Positions 35,301 through 47,100 of a stretch of 64,000 nt of DNA are shown here, piece by piece. Within the stretch, counting starts at the first letter, position 1, and every line of letters begins with the position of its first letter. Where the stretch lies: NCBI RefSeq assembly GCF_030463535.1, contig NC_132878.1, forward strand, positions 23,131,925 through 23,195,924, read 5' to 3'. The notes under the pieces are model-generated. The model had not been told where the DNA came from and did no database searches. It saw nothing but the letters and a program-made list of their open reading frames with translations. The translations under genes were made by a program, and so were the position numbers. This stretch comes from Salminus brasiliensis (lineage: Eukaryota > Chordata > Actinopteri > Characiformes > Bryconidae).

Positions 35301-38300
35301 TTACAAGTATTAGTATGTGAGAGGAAGTGCATGGCATATTAAAATAATACTAAGTTGAGGTAGTCAAGCACTCCTATACTTGGAATAAATTAGGTTCTTT
35401 TATTGTTACATCCTTATTAAGATTCTGTAATGTTCATATGACACATTGTAGTACACAGCAAGAAACATTGGGCACTGTGTTGCACAGATTTGGTTCGGGA
35501 CAATGGCTTTTCCACAGAAAGAGAAGCTGCTGTTTATTAATTTAGTAATTGTTGATAGATGCAGTGGGTATCATCAAAAATAAGTGCCAGCCCTGCAGTA
35601 GCATATTTCAAAGTCTGTGTAAAACTGTATGCGCTACTGTATTAATAGTCACAAGTACAGCATTCCTTTATGTGTGTTTCACATGCTTCAAATACTTTTA
35701 CCATTACATTAGCAAGGCAGTAGATTCCTGCTTACCAGCTAACAGCTCTTCACATCTTCAGGGCTTTTATTCGGTTGATGTCTTTTGATAAAAAAAAAAA
35801 AAAAGCTTTTCCTTTTGTATCTTGGTATGGTACAATTGGTGGAAGAACCATAATATCTGTAAAATCACTCTTATCACGGTTCATAAAAAGAAGCTTTAGG
35901 CAAAAGAAGGCAGTAAGCGAAGAAAGTCAATTGAGCTAAAAGCCGTGGGATCAGGCGTGGAATAAGCAGACGCTGTCTGCCCAGGGCTTTTAAACAGTCA
36001 GCACTTAACGAGCTAGCATAAAAATTAGCCGAGCCTGAATCTACATTTGAACAGGGCTGTAAAACCCAGCATGAATGCAGTTCAGTTGCATGTGAGCTGC
36101 CTCTCTATCACCCATGTGAATTTAAAATGCAATGCAAGCGTTTTAGTAATGTTTCTGAGAATGTCTGCTATGCAGTGATTATGGCCTCAAAATGAAAAGC
36201 ATGCCGCAGTTTTGTATAGAGTGAAGTGATGTTACTTGTTCAATTAGCAAAAGTTTTTAAATGTTTTAGGTGAAATGTAAAGAAGTGTGTACCTTCTCTC
36301 CCTTTTCTTTGTTCCTTTGCTACAGGTATAGAGAGGGACGCAGTCAATATTTTCACTAAGTACATATCTCCAGATGCTGCTAGGCCTATCCCCATTACTG
36401 AGCAGATACGCAATGACATTGTTGGTAAGAAAATGATCAGCTGTTATTTGCAGTTATGTTTGTTTTTCTTTCCTCTAAGAGTAGACTAGCATCCAATATG
36501 GTTGAAAAGGCAAGTTTCATCATCTCACATTTAAATGCCACATGCTTTATGTCTGTTAGAAGGCAGTGAGTCATGGTGAAAGTCTAGTCTATTGATTTTG
36601 TGTCTCTTAACTAAATGCTAAATCTTTTGACAGTGAAAGACTGTTGTTAAAAGTTGAGTAGGTGCAGGCACAGGCGCTGATGTAATTGTCTCTTCTCAGC
36701 TAAAATCTGCGGGGAGGATGGGCAGGTAGACCCAAACTGCTTTGTCATCGCCCAGTCAGTCGTGTTCACCATCATGGAGCAACAGTGAGTGATTTCTATT
36801 TTTCTGCATGACTCCAAGGTCAGTGTGTTATAGAGATGTCCTGAGAACCAATACTTCAATATCAAAGTTCTAAAAACTTAATGCTACTTGTTTTCTATGG
36901 TACTAAAACTTAGTATTATAAGCCTACACGTGTGGTCAACGTTAGATGCAAAGGAGAGACCGTTATAACAATATATAATAAGGGTGGGTGAAGCAATAGG
37001 CCATTTTTGACTCCTTAAATTATACAACCAAAAGCCAGTATAAAAACAATATCACGGCATTTGGAAAGAAAGGAGTAAACTTATCACAAACAGAAAGGCG
37101 AACGTTAGCTAACGCTGCAATATCTTACTGGTCATGTCACTCACTGGTCACTTAACTAGTCATGTAATAGTGTTTATATTAAAAGCTTTTATTTCAAAAG
37201 GTATGTAAACAGTGTTTACTCTCCACTTCATCCCTACCCATAATGTGAGTGAGCAATTATTACTTGAAAAGAAGATAATACTTTATTAACCAAAGGCTCT
37301 ATCATACTTTTATTGCTGGAATTTAAATAAATGTTCATTTTGAAATACTTTTATTTAATTTGTTTATTTGTTTTGGAAATTGTTAATGAGAATCTTTCAG
37401 TGGTATTGGTACCAACTACCAAGTTTGTGATATTTTGATATCCCTAGTATGCTGGGTATAAAAATAGCATTTTTAAGACCTCTTAACAATCCCAATATGT
37501 TTTGCTGTGGGCTTTGTGACCAATCGCAGTTCCTGGTCGGTGTTTCTTTGGATGTTTTATGAATGAAGGTGTTCATTAAATCCAAGAAATTACAGTATTG
37601 TGTTCAAAGTAATACAAGGCAGTCTTTAAGTACAATGCAGTTTAAGCACCCTATTGGTATTTTGTCCATAAACTTGAATCCTTAATATATCTATTATACT
37701 GCTATATTCACGTTATTTATTGTTGCATTTTGATCAGCAAATGTATGCGAAGCATGTTTTCTGATTTCTTGTGTCCCTCCCAGGCACTTTACAGAGTTCT
37801 TGCGGAGCCATTATTTCTGCAAGTACCAGATCGAGGTGCTGACCAGTGGCTCTGTGTTCCTGGCGGACATCCTCTTCTGTGAGTCAGCCCTGTTTTACTT
37901 CTCTGAGGTAAGAACCCACATTGGTTTTCTATTTAATTACATCCCTAGGCACAATTTACCACTGTAAAGATGGAGTGGGTGTCATTAGGTCTTTCTAAAT
38001 TTGTGTTTGCTATATGATGCCTTTTTTGTTGTTGTTGTTGCATAACATCATTACATTTGGTAAAGCCTTAATATAGAAAAATGCAAGCATGCAGAAAATA
38101 AGATTGCTTATTGCACTTTAGTAAAGAAAAGTGCTGAGGTATTTGGTATAATAGAATGCTGAATTTGCAGTGTGTGCATGTGTATGTGTGCAGTACATGG
38201 AGAAGGAAGATGCAGTGAACATACTACAGTTTTGGCTCGCTGCGGATAACTTCCAGGTTCAGCTGGCTGCTAAGAAAGGCCAGTATGATGGACAGGAGGC

Positions 38301-41300
38301 ACAGAATGATGCCATGATCCTTTATGACAAGTGAGTCTGTCTTTACTGTGTTTGTATAGTTTGAATGCCAAGCTGTCTATTGTAAGTGACCATGGACCTT
38401 ATATTTAAAATGTCCAGCTAGTCACTTATAGTTCTTGGGACTGATAATTATCCAGTACAGTACAGTACAACTCTTGTTTATGATATTTTAAACAATTACA
38501 AATGTCTAGATTTTATAGGCTCTAATTTTGCACTACACATAGGTTTGGCTCTGATTTCAGGTCACAAGCCAGTAATTGAACTCACAGGCCTTAGAATTTA
38601 TACATGATTGAAAGGACCTTTGAGTTTTGGTGCGTCTATAGACGAGGCCCTCTTTCCACTTCCTGCCCTGATAGGGTTCAGCGGGTAGTTCAGTGGTTTT
38701 CACAGGGGAGATTATGGGACATATGGTTTATATAGTTTCAAATTTCCATATACTATTTACAACAGTCATTTTCTCAATTTTGCAATGTTCCATTAAAAGC
38801 ATTCTAAAAATGTAGTTTATTCCGGTGTAAGTAATTTATGAACTGTTAAGAAAGAAAACATTAAATACATTTAAAAACTAAATACAAATACAAGAAATTA
38901 CATTTCTTATAAACTATTTTTGTTTTGTGAATGCCACATGTTGCATTCCTTATAAATCTATTTTTGTTTGGTGAATGTCTACAAAAACTTGTAAAATTTG
39001 TAAGACAGTTTTTGTGTTCCAATATTCAGGAAGCTTTATAATTTTATTAACTGCAACTTAAATATTATCTGATACTGTGATCTAATTGAGAAATATTGTA
39101 ATGCCTAATTTTAGCAGTATTGTCCAGCATTATTTTCAATGCAGAGCTGAACAGTTATAAATCCATAGACTAATTATTCCAGTGGCATTTTCATCTGCTC
39201 ATGCTCCTTGACGCAGTTAGCTAGCAAACCTTAAGGCAGCAGAACTCTTTAGCAGGGAAAGGCTAACGATGTAAGTTCAAAAATTGAGCCAAAAAAGCAA
39301 TTGAAAATACAATTGAAAGTCCATCATATCAGTCAGTCATCAGAATAGGGAGTGAGGATAGCATATTTATTACATACATAAAACACTGTCGCTGACTCAC
39401 CGTAGTTCTTTTTTCCAGTACTGATTTTCATAGTGCTGATGTAGCATTATGAAGTGCTAAATCAGCATTTCCTAGAACAGGACAACACAATGTAGCTGTG
39501 ATGACAGTTCTGTCATTCAGTGGAAAAGAGTCTGTAGTTACTTGTTAAACATGGCCTTATTTCATCATGGATATCATTTACGTTAATATGTTAATGGTTC
39601 CACAATTAAAATACTGAGTGTTAACCACTTACCGACTGTTGGTGCATTGACACTGAAATGCATTAAATGCGTTTTAAAATCTTGACTGAATTTGGATAAC
39701 AATTCTGTAGTCACCATTCACTACAGATCTTTCACTTCTGTTTTTCTTCTCATCAGTAGCTTAAAGCATTTGGATGTTTTAATATACATGATGTAGACAA
39801 ATCTAAAATGTGTCTAATGTGGTCTCCCTGTTATCAGGTATTTTTCACTCCAAGCAACAAATCCACTGGGCTTTGGAGACTCCGTTCGGATGGAGATTGA
39901 GTCAAATATCTGTCGTGAGGGAGGCCCTCTGCCAGACTGCTTTACCACTCCACTGCGCCAGGCCTGGACCACCATGGAGAAGGTGCGTGACCTCATCAGA
40001 ACAAGCTAATCTCAGACCTAAACTGCAAAACCTTTTTCATGGGACTTTCCCAGTGTGGTTTGGTTGTGGACCAAAAGAACCTGAGCAGTTGCATTTACAA
40101 ATGAGCTTGGATGGAAGCATATTGTGTGCAGATGTCCACAGTATTTTGGTTTAGTGATTTTGCTTCATGAGGTTGAGGTATCCTCATGTTGAAAAACACC
40201 AGCAATGTCTATTGGAAAGATTTTGAGACTTTCACTTAGGATTCTCTTTCTTCAGAGGGAAGGCTAAAACAAGTGTGAGCGTGCGAGAAAGAGCATGGCA
40301 TATCTGTAATATAAGAACTAGCTGTGTCTAGGTGAATGGAAAAGTAGTGTGACCATGGGTGTGCCTTTTAATATAAGTAACATATATTTATTTATTTAGA
40401 CACAAAGCACTGAACACATTCACTCACTCACGGTTGGTATTCAAATAATTTTCAGTGCTTTGCATCAACTATTGTATACTATATCATATATACTAAATCA
40501 GTATCAGTAAGTATTTATTTATTGTGCACAGCTAGTATACAAGGTGATCCGTACCTGGTTAAGTGGTTGATTTAGGTAGATAATTTTCAGGGATTTGTTT
40601 GACGTAGGGTTGGGTTGTATCTACGGTATAGCGGTATCCACACTGTCGTACCATTTCAAAATATTACTGCAGTATGCAGCATTACTGTGGTGGGGGTGCA
40701 AGTTGCACAATTAACGCAAATTGTTCTACATTTAGGTGACTTCCATTGGTCATATGTTTACAGTGCTCACCACAGAACAGTCTGTCTGACTGAAAGCCTA
40801 AGATAGAGTGACTGCTGTTTAGAGTGTTGTTGTTTTCAGAACGTGACCTCACCAATCAGCGCGCTCCCACAGAGCCACCATCCTGTGGCTGTGTTCATTT
40901 AACAAATAGGGGAATGAGCTTTGTCCATGTACTAGATGGACACAGAACATTAATTTGACACCTCAAACACAGTCACATTTTGAAATACGATTCTCATTTT
41001 GAGACCATAATTTTTAAATGTTGCAGTATACGGTATTACTGTTACACCGCCCAACCCTAGTTTTAGGTATATAGGATTAAGCACACTACTAGATGACCTA
41101 CAGAAGGAACGCTCACTTAACTATCACTGTACAAACTGGACATGGTTTTTGTTACAGCTATTTCCATTAACAAGCTCTGCTTAAAAGCTCTCCATTTAAA
41201 AATGTTGAGAGAACCAATTTTGTTATTTCAAACTACACATACCAGGATGAACTTTTGAAATTAAAGCATTCTAAGATGAGAGAAAGTCCAATGCAAGATC

Positions 41301-44300
41301 AGGTATGGCAGTCTAATTACATGTTCTTTGGGCATGTGATATGAAGTTATCTGAAGAAATTATATTGCAGAATTTCTGCAAATATTTGAGGTAAATTTAC
41401 TGGTTTTGCTTAACTTATTGGAACGTATTGGAAAAAGATGAAATGTGACTTATGCAAAGCTTGTCACTTTTATTTTTTCATATGTGTTTTGTTTTATTTT
41501 TAAACATGTCATTTAAAATGTTGTCCAAACCTTTACATGCACCTGCATCTAATATCTATTTACTAAATATTTAATGTATATTAGTACCTGCTCGCATTCC
41601 TTGAACCAATGACCTCCATCAGTATATCTTTTTCTGTGTGTTGTAAATTACAGGTGTACATGCCCGGCTTCCTGTCTAGCAACCTGTACTACAAGTACCT
41701 GAGTGACCTTATCAATTCTGTGCGAGCAGACGAGTTTGTCGGGGGAAACTCCACCACTTCGGGTCAGAGCATTACACCGGACAGCGACCGTGGCTCAAAT
41801 GCATCGGAAGGGTCACAGGCTCAGGTGACACAGCCACAGGCTTTCAACTTCATATGATCCGGTCTCTCAGCTCTCATTGGCTGCTCTCTGCATGTGGCAT
41901 TTCCATGTGACGCCATGACATTTTAGTATGGTTCCTTCAGGAACAGACGGTCTTGTGTAGATGTTAGAGAAGACATGAACCACTTACAAAAAGTAGGACA
42001 TGGGGCTTAAACACTAGATTCTGTCTGACAGCAGTTTGCCTCGAGGCTTTGTGAGCATCATATGAATCACTGATAAATTAGCAGTTTTCATTCTTTAACA
42101 AAAATTATGATTTTAATTTCATGATTTAAAAAGAAAACGTCACGGCAGATGTTGTCTTCTGTCTGATGTTCTGTATTTAAAAACACTACCTTCTAGAGAA
42201 ATAGTGAACTGTGTAATGTCAGCCATGTTCTCAAATTCTCAGCAATAAGTATTTTACTCGGCCCATGGTCATTCTACACCCCGGTCTCTGCATAGCAAAC
42301 ACTAAGCAGTGAATAGTGAATTAGTTTGCACAATTCCGAACACACTGTGCATTGCATTATACTAATAAAGGATACATTTAATATGAAGTGTTTGTTTCTT
42401 GCATGTTCTTTCTTTCTACGTTTTAGAGCTTTGTTTCAAGTACAATTTCCACACTGTAAAACATTTTAAACTGCTTTTATATTCTCTTGGGTTACAGCAG
42501 GGCACCAAAAAAGCAGCCATCAAAATCCTGAAGAACTTTGATGAGGCAATAACCGTGGACATTGCAAGTCTGGACCCCGAGTCTCTGTACCAGAGACCAT
42601 ATGCTGGGTATGTTACAGTCTGTAGAACAAAACAAAACAAAAGTAGTGAACAGTGAATGAGTGTATATTTGCAGAATTGGGTTAAGTTGGTTGCTAAAGT
42701 GCCGATTGTCTATTCCACTATATCATGGTGCACTCAAATTGTTGTCATATCACTGTGGAGCAGAATAGAATTCCAGAATAGAGGTCCACAGCAATTTCCT
42801 TTTCAGTGAGCGCTGCTTTACAGTCATCCTCTCATGGAGATGGCCATGGTGTTCTTTGACATTAAATAGAGCATTGTGATTTGCAGGGATATGTGAACGA
42901 ATAGCCTTGACACTCGATGTCATTTACAGTAAACCTGATTCATGCGAGTATTACCTCCTAGAGTATTCTATTAAAGTGTACAGAGAGCTGCATATCTGTA
43001 AGGACTATCTAGAAAGGCAACCGTGGGGTAGATATTTAATGTAATTTGTCAGTTTTCTTTTCATTTATGCAAGCAGTGCTGCACAATGGAATTGTGCACC
43101 ACCACTTTTTGACTATAGCTGAACCTTTCTGCAGTTTGCTTATAGGAGCCTATTGTTGCTGAGTGTTAGCACAAGGTCTGAAGATCAGATCATTTATAAA
43201 GCTTGAGTGTTGATTCGGTGGAAAGTTCCTTATTACAGTTAGTGACTCAAGGAGTGAGACCTTGCAAAATAAACAATTCTGAGCTTTTGCAACACAGATA
43301 TTGTCTAAACATTTGTATAGGCCACACTGATGATTTTAGTAATTTCAGGTTTTATATATGTTCTTTTGATGCATTTGTGGTTGATTTATAGTATGTGTAG
43401 CAGATTGCTTGCACCCATTGGCTTAGGATAAAGGGCATCTGTGACCACAGACACTGTAAATTAGTACAAGTAGCATTAAGTCCTGTTGGATGTCTGCCTG
43501 CATTAAGAGATACTGTCTCCCCTTCTGTTTAGAAGAATGACTTTTGGTAAAGTCAACGAGCTGGGGCAATTTATCAGGGAGGCTGAGCCAGAACCGGACG
43601 TCAAGAAATCTAAGGGTAAGAAATACACACTCCTTCTGTTTGCTTCTGAGTTTGCTTTTTTGGCATCTTCACTTTAAATGTAAGTTGTTCAAATAAAATG
43701 TGTCCTAAAAACGCATTTATTTATTTGTTTGTTTCTTTTGAAACACTGCAAATTCGATAAGCGGCTCTACCCATGAATATTAAGACTCTCAGTCTCTCTC
43801 AAACACATTTCATTGTCCGCTGGGTGAATTGGCTCTCAGCTCGTGTTGAAGTGCTCTTCAGGCTTGGGTTTGAGTGACTTGGAGAGTGTGTGTTGCCATG
43901 GTGATAAGGAGGCTGTGATTTGGTGTGATTGCGTTGGAGAGGAGACGAATTCTTTCGTTCTCTGTGTGTCCGTATCTTATTCTGTCTCTCCCCCTCTGAC
44001 AATCTTTGTTTCATTTTTTTGTGTGTTTAGCCTTAGTTTCCAGTCGATATTGTTAGATAACAGATTTTGAGTGACTCAGTGCGTGATGGTCAGCCACCGA
44101 AGCATAGCACAGTCAGTCAGCCGTTTTCCATCTGTGTGTGGGGCGCAATCTGAGTGTACTGGCTTTGATCCCATAGTGAAATTGCTTTGGGTACAGGCAC
44201 CATTGTGGACCTCAAGGCAGTTGGAACTGAGACTTCTCTCTCTCGCGCTCTTGCCCCCCCCTCACTCTCTCGCTCTTGCCCCCCCCTCACTCTCTCTCCC

Positions 44301-45729
44301 TCTGCCTTTCTAACAGGTTCCATGTTTTCTCAAGCAATGAAGAAATGGGTGCAAGGGAACTCTGATGAGGTGTGTATTTGAAATATGAAATCTTGGTCAC
44401 TATTATTTGTCTGTTTGGACAGTTATAGACGCATTGTTTTGTTGAATAAAATGTAGCATAATCCTGGTCTTGCTCTTTGCATGAGAACCGTCATTTCACT
44501 CTGTTTGTAGGTTACGTAACTCCTATATATCCATGTCTCTTGCTTCCTGATCTAGGCTCAGGAGGAAATGGCCTGGAAGATTGCTAAAATGATTGTCAAT
44601 GACGTCATGCAGCAAGGACATGAAAGCCCGGTAGCAAAGTCCACCAAGGTATTTATTTTATGGTGTTGAATTTCATTTCGTTTGTGACTGGTTTGGCAGA
44701 AAGTGAAGTGTATGATAACATAATTCTGTTTTAAATGGTTGCGAAAAGGTGTATTTCTAAATAAACAGAAAGCTACATAATGAGTCTTAAACAGCACATT
44801 TTCACTGTTATAAAATGTATCTTCTTATCTGTTGGCCCTTTACAAGTACGGTCCCACTTTTGGGATCTATACATTCAGCTTTGAAAGTGATGCAACAATC
44901 AGCTTTAATTCTACTGATGTGTCCAATCTTTTTGTTAATTAGACTTCCTTAAACATACAGTGCATCCCTAAAGCATAGGAATTTCCCTTCCACTGTAAAT
45001 GGTGCAGAATTTCCAGAAAAAGGTCTCACTCTGGGCTAACAAACTCAGACTGCCAGAACTTGAGTTTGTAAAAGGGTTAAGCTTGTCCTGATAGTGTTTT
45101 TCTTTTTTTATTCAAGCAGAGTTCTCTAATGTTAAGTATTGGTTGATCCTGATCACAATTGACGTTAGATGTTGCCACTGTCATGCAAAAACAGCTACTT
45201 TGCAGGAGCGGGAAACAACCGCTTCTGTAGTTTAATCGTTAGCTGACAATGTCCCAACAATGTGCTTTTGCCATTGTTCTGGCAGCAGACTGCTCACGAG
45301 AAACAGAGGTGCGCTCTAATTTTACCTTGCTGCGTCTGAAGAAAAGCGGCTAGTTCAAACACACACTGCCAACATTATGCGCTTTTTATATTCAGTCATC
45401 TAAACCACTCTGTAACCTTTTGCGAGTGCGCTCCCTGCTGCAGGTTAAAATATGCTTGTATTGGCCTTGAGCCTCTGGATTAGATCTGGAGATCACTGTT
45501 CTGTAAGAAGCTGAAAATTTTTAATAGAGGGGGAAATGTTCTAATCTCCTATTAACTTCCAAGAGCCTGAAAGAAACTTGAATTTCTGTTGGTGTTCATG
45601 AAATTGTGACACTAGTATTTTCAGACACTTTTTTTTTGTATTACGAGTTTTCTTACGATAGTGTTTTTGTTAAATTTCTTGGTGTTTTATATGACCTGTG
45701 TGGTCTCTCTTTTTGTCTTTTAGCTATGA
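25952..45729 (+). CDS. akap10: A-kinase anchoring protein 10 (D-AKAP2)
   Basis: A dual-specificity anchor that tethers PKA regulatory subunits at endosomal and mitochondrial membranes and binds Rab4/Rab11 through its RGS domains. Coding exons: 25952-25973, 27734-27781, 30182-30358, 34353-34916, 36326-36424, 36700-36784, 37784-37907, 38194-38330, 39838-39982, 41654-41824, 42501-42607 (or from 42498), 43533-43615, 44317-44369, 44556-44648, 45724-45729. They join in phase to 637 residues (human 662). The first RGS starts in exon 4 (LPYYLQFMETR, FWLEAESF), is interrupted by a Ser/Pro/Gly-rich insert, and resumes in exon 5. The second RGS begins at YMEKEDAVNILQFWLAADN. The PKA-binding amphipathic helix (EEMAWKIAKMIVNDVMQ, about residues 608-624) is in exon 14. 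The C-terminus STKL is the known PDZ ligand. The N-terminus MAFFRRKAKGK matches the family, and an in-frame TGA upstream rules out an extension. Confidence 0.95.
26130..26290. repeat. GCTAGC/GTTAGC word cluster in akap10 intron 1
   Basis: Within 160 bases the words GCTAGC, GTTAGC and ATTAGC recur, including a GCTA run near 26190-26210. More copies lie at 26400-26475. The same words cluster upstream of znf541 at 8090-8270. No exon is visible here. Confidence 0.6.
29829..29984 (-). mobile_element. tRNA-derived SINE, copy 3 (degraded)
   Basis: On the minus strand it begins GGCAGTGGCATCTCAGTGGT, then TTAAAGCTCTG and ACAGGGTT, and ends near TTCATTGTACTGTACAAA. This is the same order as the heads and tails of the copies at 24785 and 62484, with the central part reduced. 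It lies in akap10 intron 2. Confidence 0.65.
30390..30724 (+). mobile_element. Non-autonomous inverted-repeat transposon, copy 2 of family A
   Basis: The left end TACAGTAAATGGACAAAAGT and the right end GGTGTCCACAAACATTTGGG form imperfect inverted repeats next to TA. The interior matches the copies at 7540 and 51229. There is no coding capacity. It begins only 32 bases after the akap10 exon 3 donor. Confidence 0.82.
32282..32312. repeat. AT dinucleotide microsatellite
   Basis: About 15 uninterrupted TA units in akap10 intron 3. Confidence 0.9.
35154..35340 (+). repeat. Intragenic repeat pair, copy 1 (akap10 intron 4)
   Basis: From CTTGGATGGAAGCATATTGT to GCATGGCATAT this stretch matches 40106-40303 in the same orientation with moderate divergence. 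Shared words include GTGTGCAGATGTCCA, TTTGGTTTAGT, GAGGGAAGGCTAAAA. No terminal inverted repeats and no RNA polymerase III boxes were seen. Confidence 0.75.
36831..37446. mobile_element. Degraded inverted-repeat element (hAT-like)
   Basis: The ends TAGAGATGTCC and GATATCCCTA are imperfect inverses. Both arms contain the CAATA / TCAATATCAAAG and GATATTTTGATATC type words common in fish hAT-derived MITEs. No transposase frame is seen. It occupies most of the first part of akap10 intron 6. Confidence 0.5.
40106..40303 (+). repeat. Intragenic repeat pair, copy 2 (akap10 intron 9)
   Basis: Direct partner of 35154-35340, about 5 kb away in another intron of the same gene. It has a few small insertions relative to the first copy (for example around 40170-40230). 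Confidence 0.75.
40605..41059. mobile_element. MITE with TAGGGTTGGG ends
   Basis: The outer ten bases TAGGGTTGGG are exactly inverted at the right end CCCAACCCTA. Inside, GTATCTACGGTATAGCGGTA and TATACGGTATTACTGTTACA continue as an imperfect inverse. The ends and the GGTATACC-like subterminal words are typical of fish hAT-type MITEs. There is no coding capacity; it lies in akap10 intron 9. Confidence 0.75.
41825..42369 (+). other. akap10: Possible intronic polyadenylation unit after akap10 exon 10
   Basis: If exon 10 is not spliced at 41824 the frame runs eleven more codons to TGA at 41855-41857. An AATAAA lies at 42364-42369, still before exon 11. A transcript ending here would keep both RGS domains but lose the PKA-binding helix. 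This is a possibility only; AATAAA occurs by chance in AT-rich introns. Confidence 0.25.
44233..44312 (+). repeat. Tandem pyrimidine-rich repeat before akap10 exon 13
   Basis: A unit of roughly 25-27 bases (CGCTCTTGCCCCCCCCTCAC plus CTCT flanks) is repeated twice, directly before the acceptor ending at 44316. It forms an unusually long polypyrimidine tract. Confidence 0.7.
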
Positions 45730-47100
45730 CCCTGTGATCCTGGTGAAGAAGTTTTAAGTCTCCCAGTTGCTGCCCTCAACATTACAGAGCCAGATGCTAG
45801 GTCACCTACAGACAAACTGCACACTGCATTTATCCAACAGCGAGTTTGAATGAAGCTAGAACAAGGCATTCCTGCATATCCTTGACCTCCATATCACAAG
45901 GGTGCGCATGTGTGATTGTGTGCGTGTGTGTACGTGCTTGACTGACTGACTGAGAGAGAGAGAGATTGACAGACAGACAGACAGACAGACAAGAAGAAGT
46001 GTGTGTATATGCACTTGAGCCAGACCTGGGCTCACAAGACCCACACTTCCATTTTAAGCATTATGAAGGCTTTTTGAGTAACATGTGAAGAGGATCCTAA
46101 ATGAAAGACGAGTAAAGAGTGAGCTGATGCAGATGCAGAAGTGCCGCGGACTTTCAGAACAAATTCCCAAAGGGAGAGCGAAACAGCCACGAGCCGCATC
46201 TTTGGACCACTGCTGTTACTGTGCTGACCAAGAGGAAGCTCACAGAGACCTAAACAAAGTCCCTATGGTCTTAAGAAGTCATTAAAAGACCAGGTTACTC
46301 CAGTCTATCCACCCCCTATAGTTGTTCTCCGTTATCTTCCTCTCTCATTCTCCCTTGTTTCATTCGCCACTTTTGTTTTAACGAGACTGGCTATTGTGAG
46401 GAGCATTTTTCTTATTTTTTATAGTTCAGAGATTGACCCATGGTGACTATGTACAGTTTTATTTGCAGGCATATTCATTGTGGCATGACAGGTTAAATCG
46501 GTTGCCTGAAACATGGATATGCCAATATGCTTTTTTTTTTTTAATCCCCAAGCTGAACCGAATGGACTGATGTGTTGAAGTTTAAACTGAAGCGAACGGT
46601 CACAAGCTGGAAGGTCCTTTGACTGCTCTGTTCGCCCTCCTCCTCTCCTCTCTGGTAGCAGGGGCTCCCTCAAGCACTGAATCCAGAATCAGACCGTAGT
46701 CACACTCCACATGGACTGAAGTGCTAGTGCAATGTTATACCACCCCTTCAGCCTCCAGTCTATAACAATGTAGATTTCTGGTTACCCCCCTCTCCCCATA
46801 TATCAGTGTAACTTCTTTTTATGGTGATTGTCTCTTTTTGTTTGTTCATTTGTTTACTTTCTTTTTTTGTATGAGCTGTCAAGTCTGTGTCAAAGCGAAT
46901 TTCAGTGATGCCTGTTCAATTGGAAAAGTGTATTCTGTGAACATGCTAGCAATGATACTGCTTTGGACCTCATTGAGACGTGGACAAGAACCAGAAAAAA
47001 TAGAGTTTTGGTACTATGTACCACTAATGTTTTCTGACATGTATGTGTACTTAATCTATAATATATTTAAATTGTGTTTGATTTAAATACATATATTATT
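45730..47100 (+). other. akap10: akap10 3' UTR
   Basis: After the stop no coding exon is visible. The last exon encodes only Leu and stop, so nearly all of it is untranslated. A GA/GACA microsatellite lies at about 45951-45993. No canonical AATAAA was found up to 47100; the AATACA variant at about 47086 is a candidate signal. The 3' end is therefore uncertain. Confidence 0.5.
45951..45993. repeat. GA/GACA microsatellite in akap10 3' UTR
   Basis: Short GA units pass into seven GACA units. Confidence 0.85.

Noticed and set aside
46085-46285. 66-codon open frame after akap10
   Set aside because: It lies in the probable 3' UTR, with no family similarity and no splice link.
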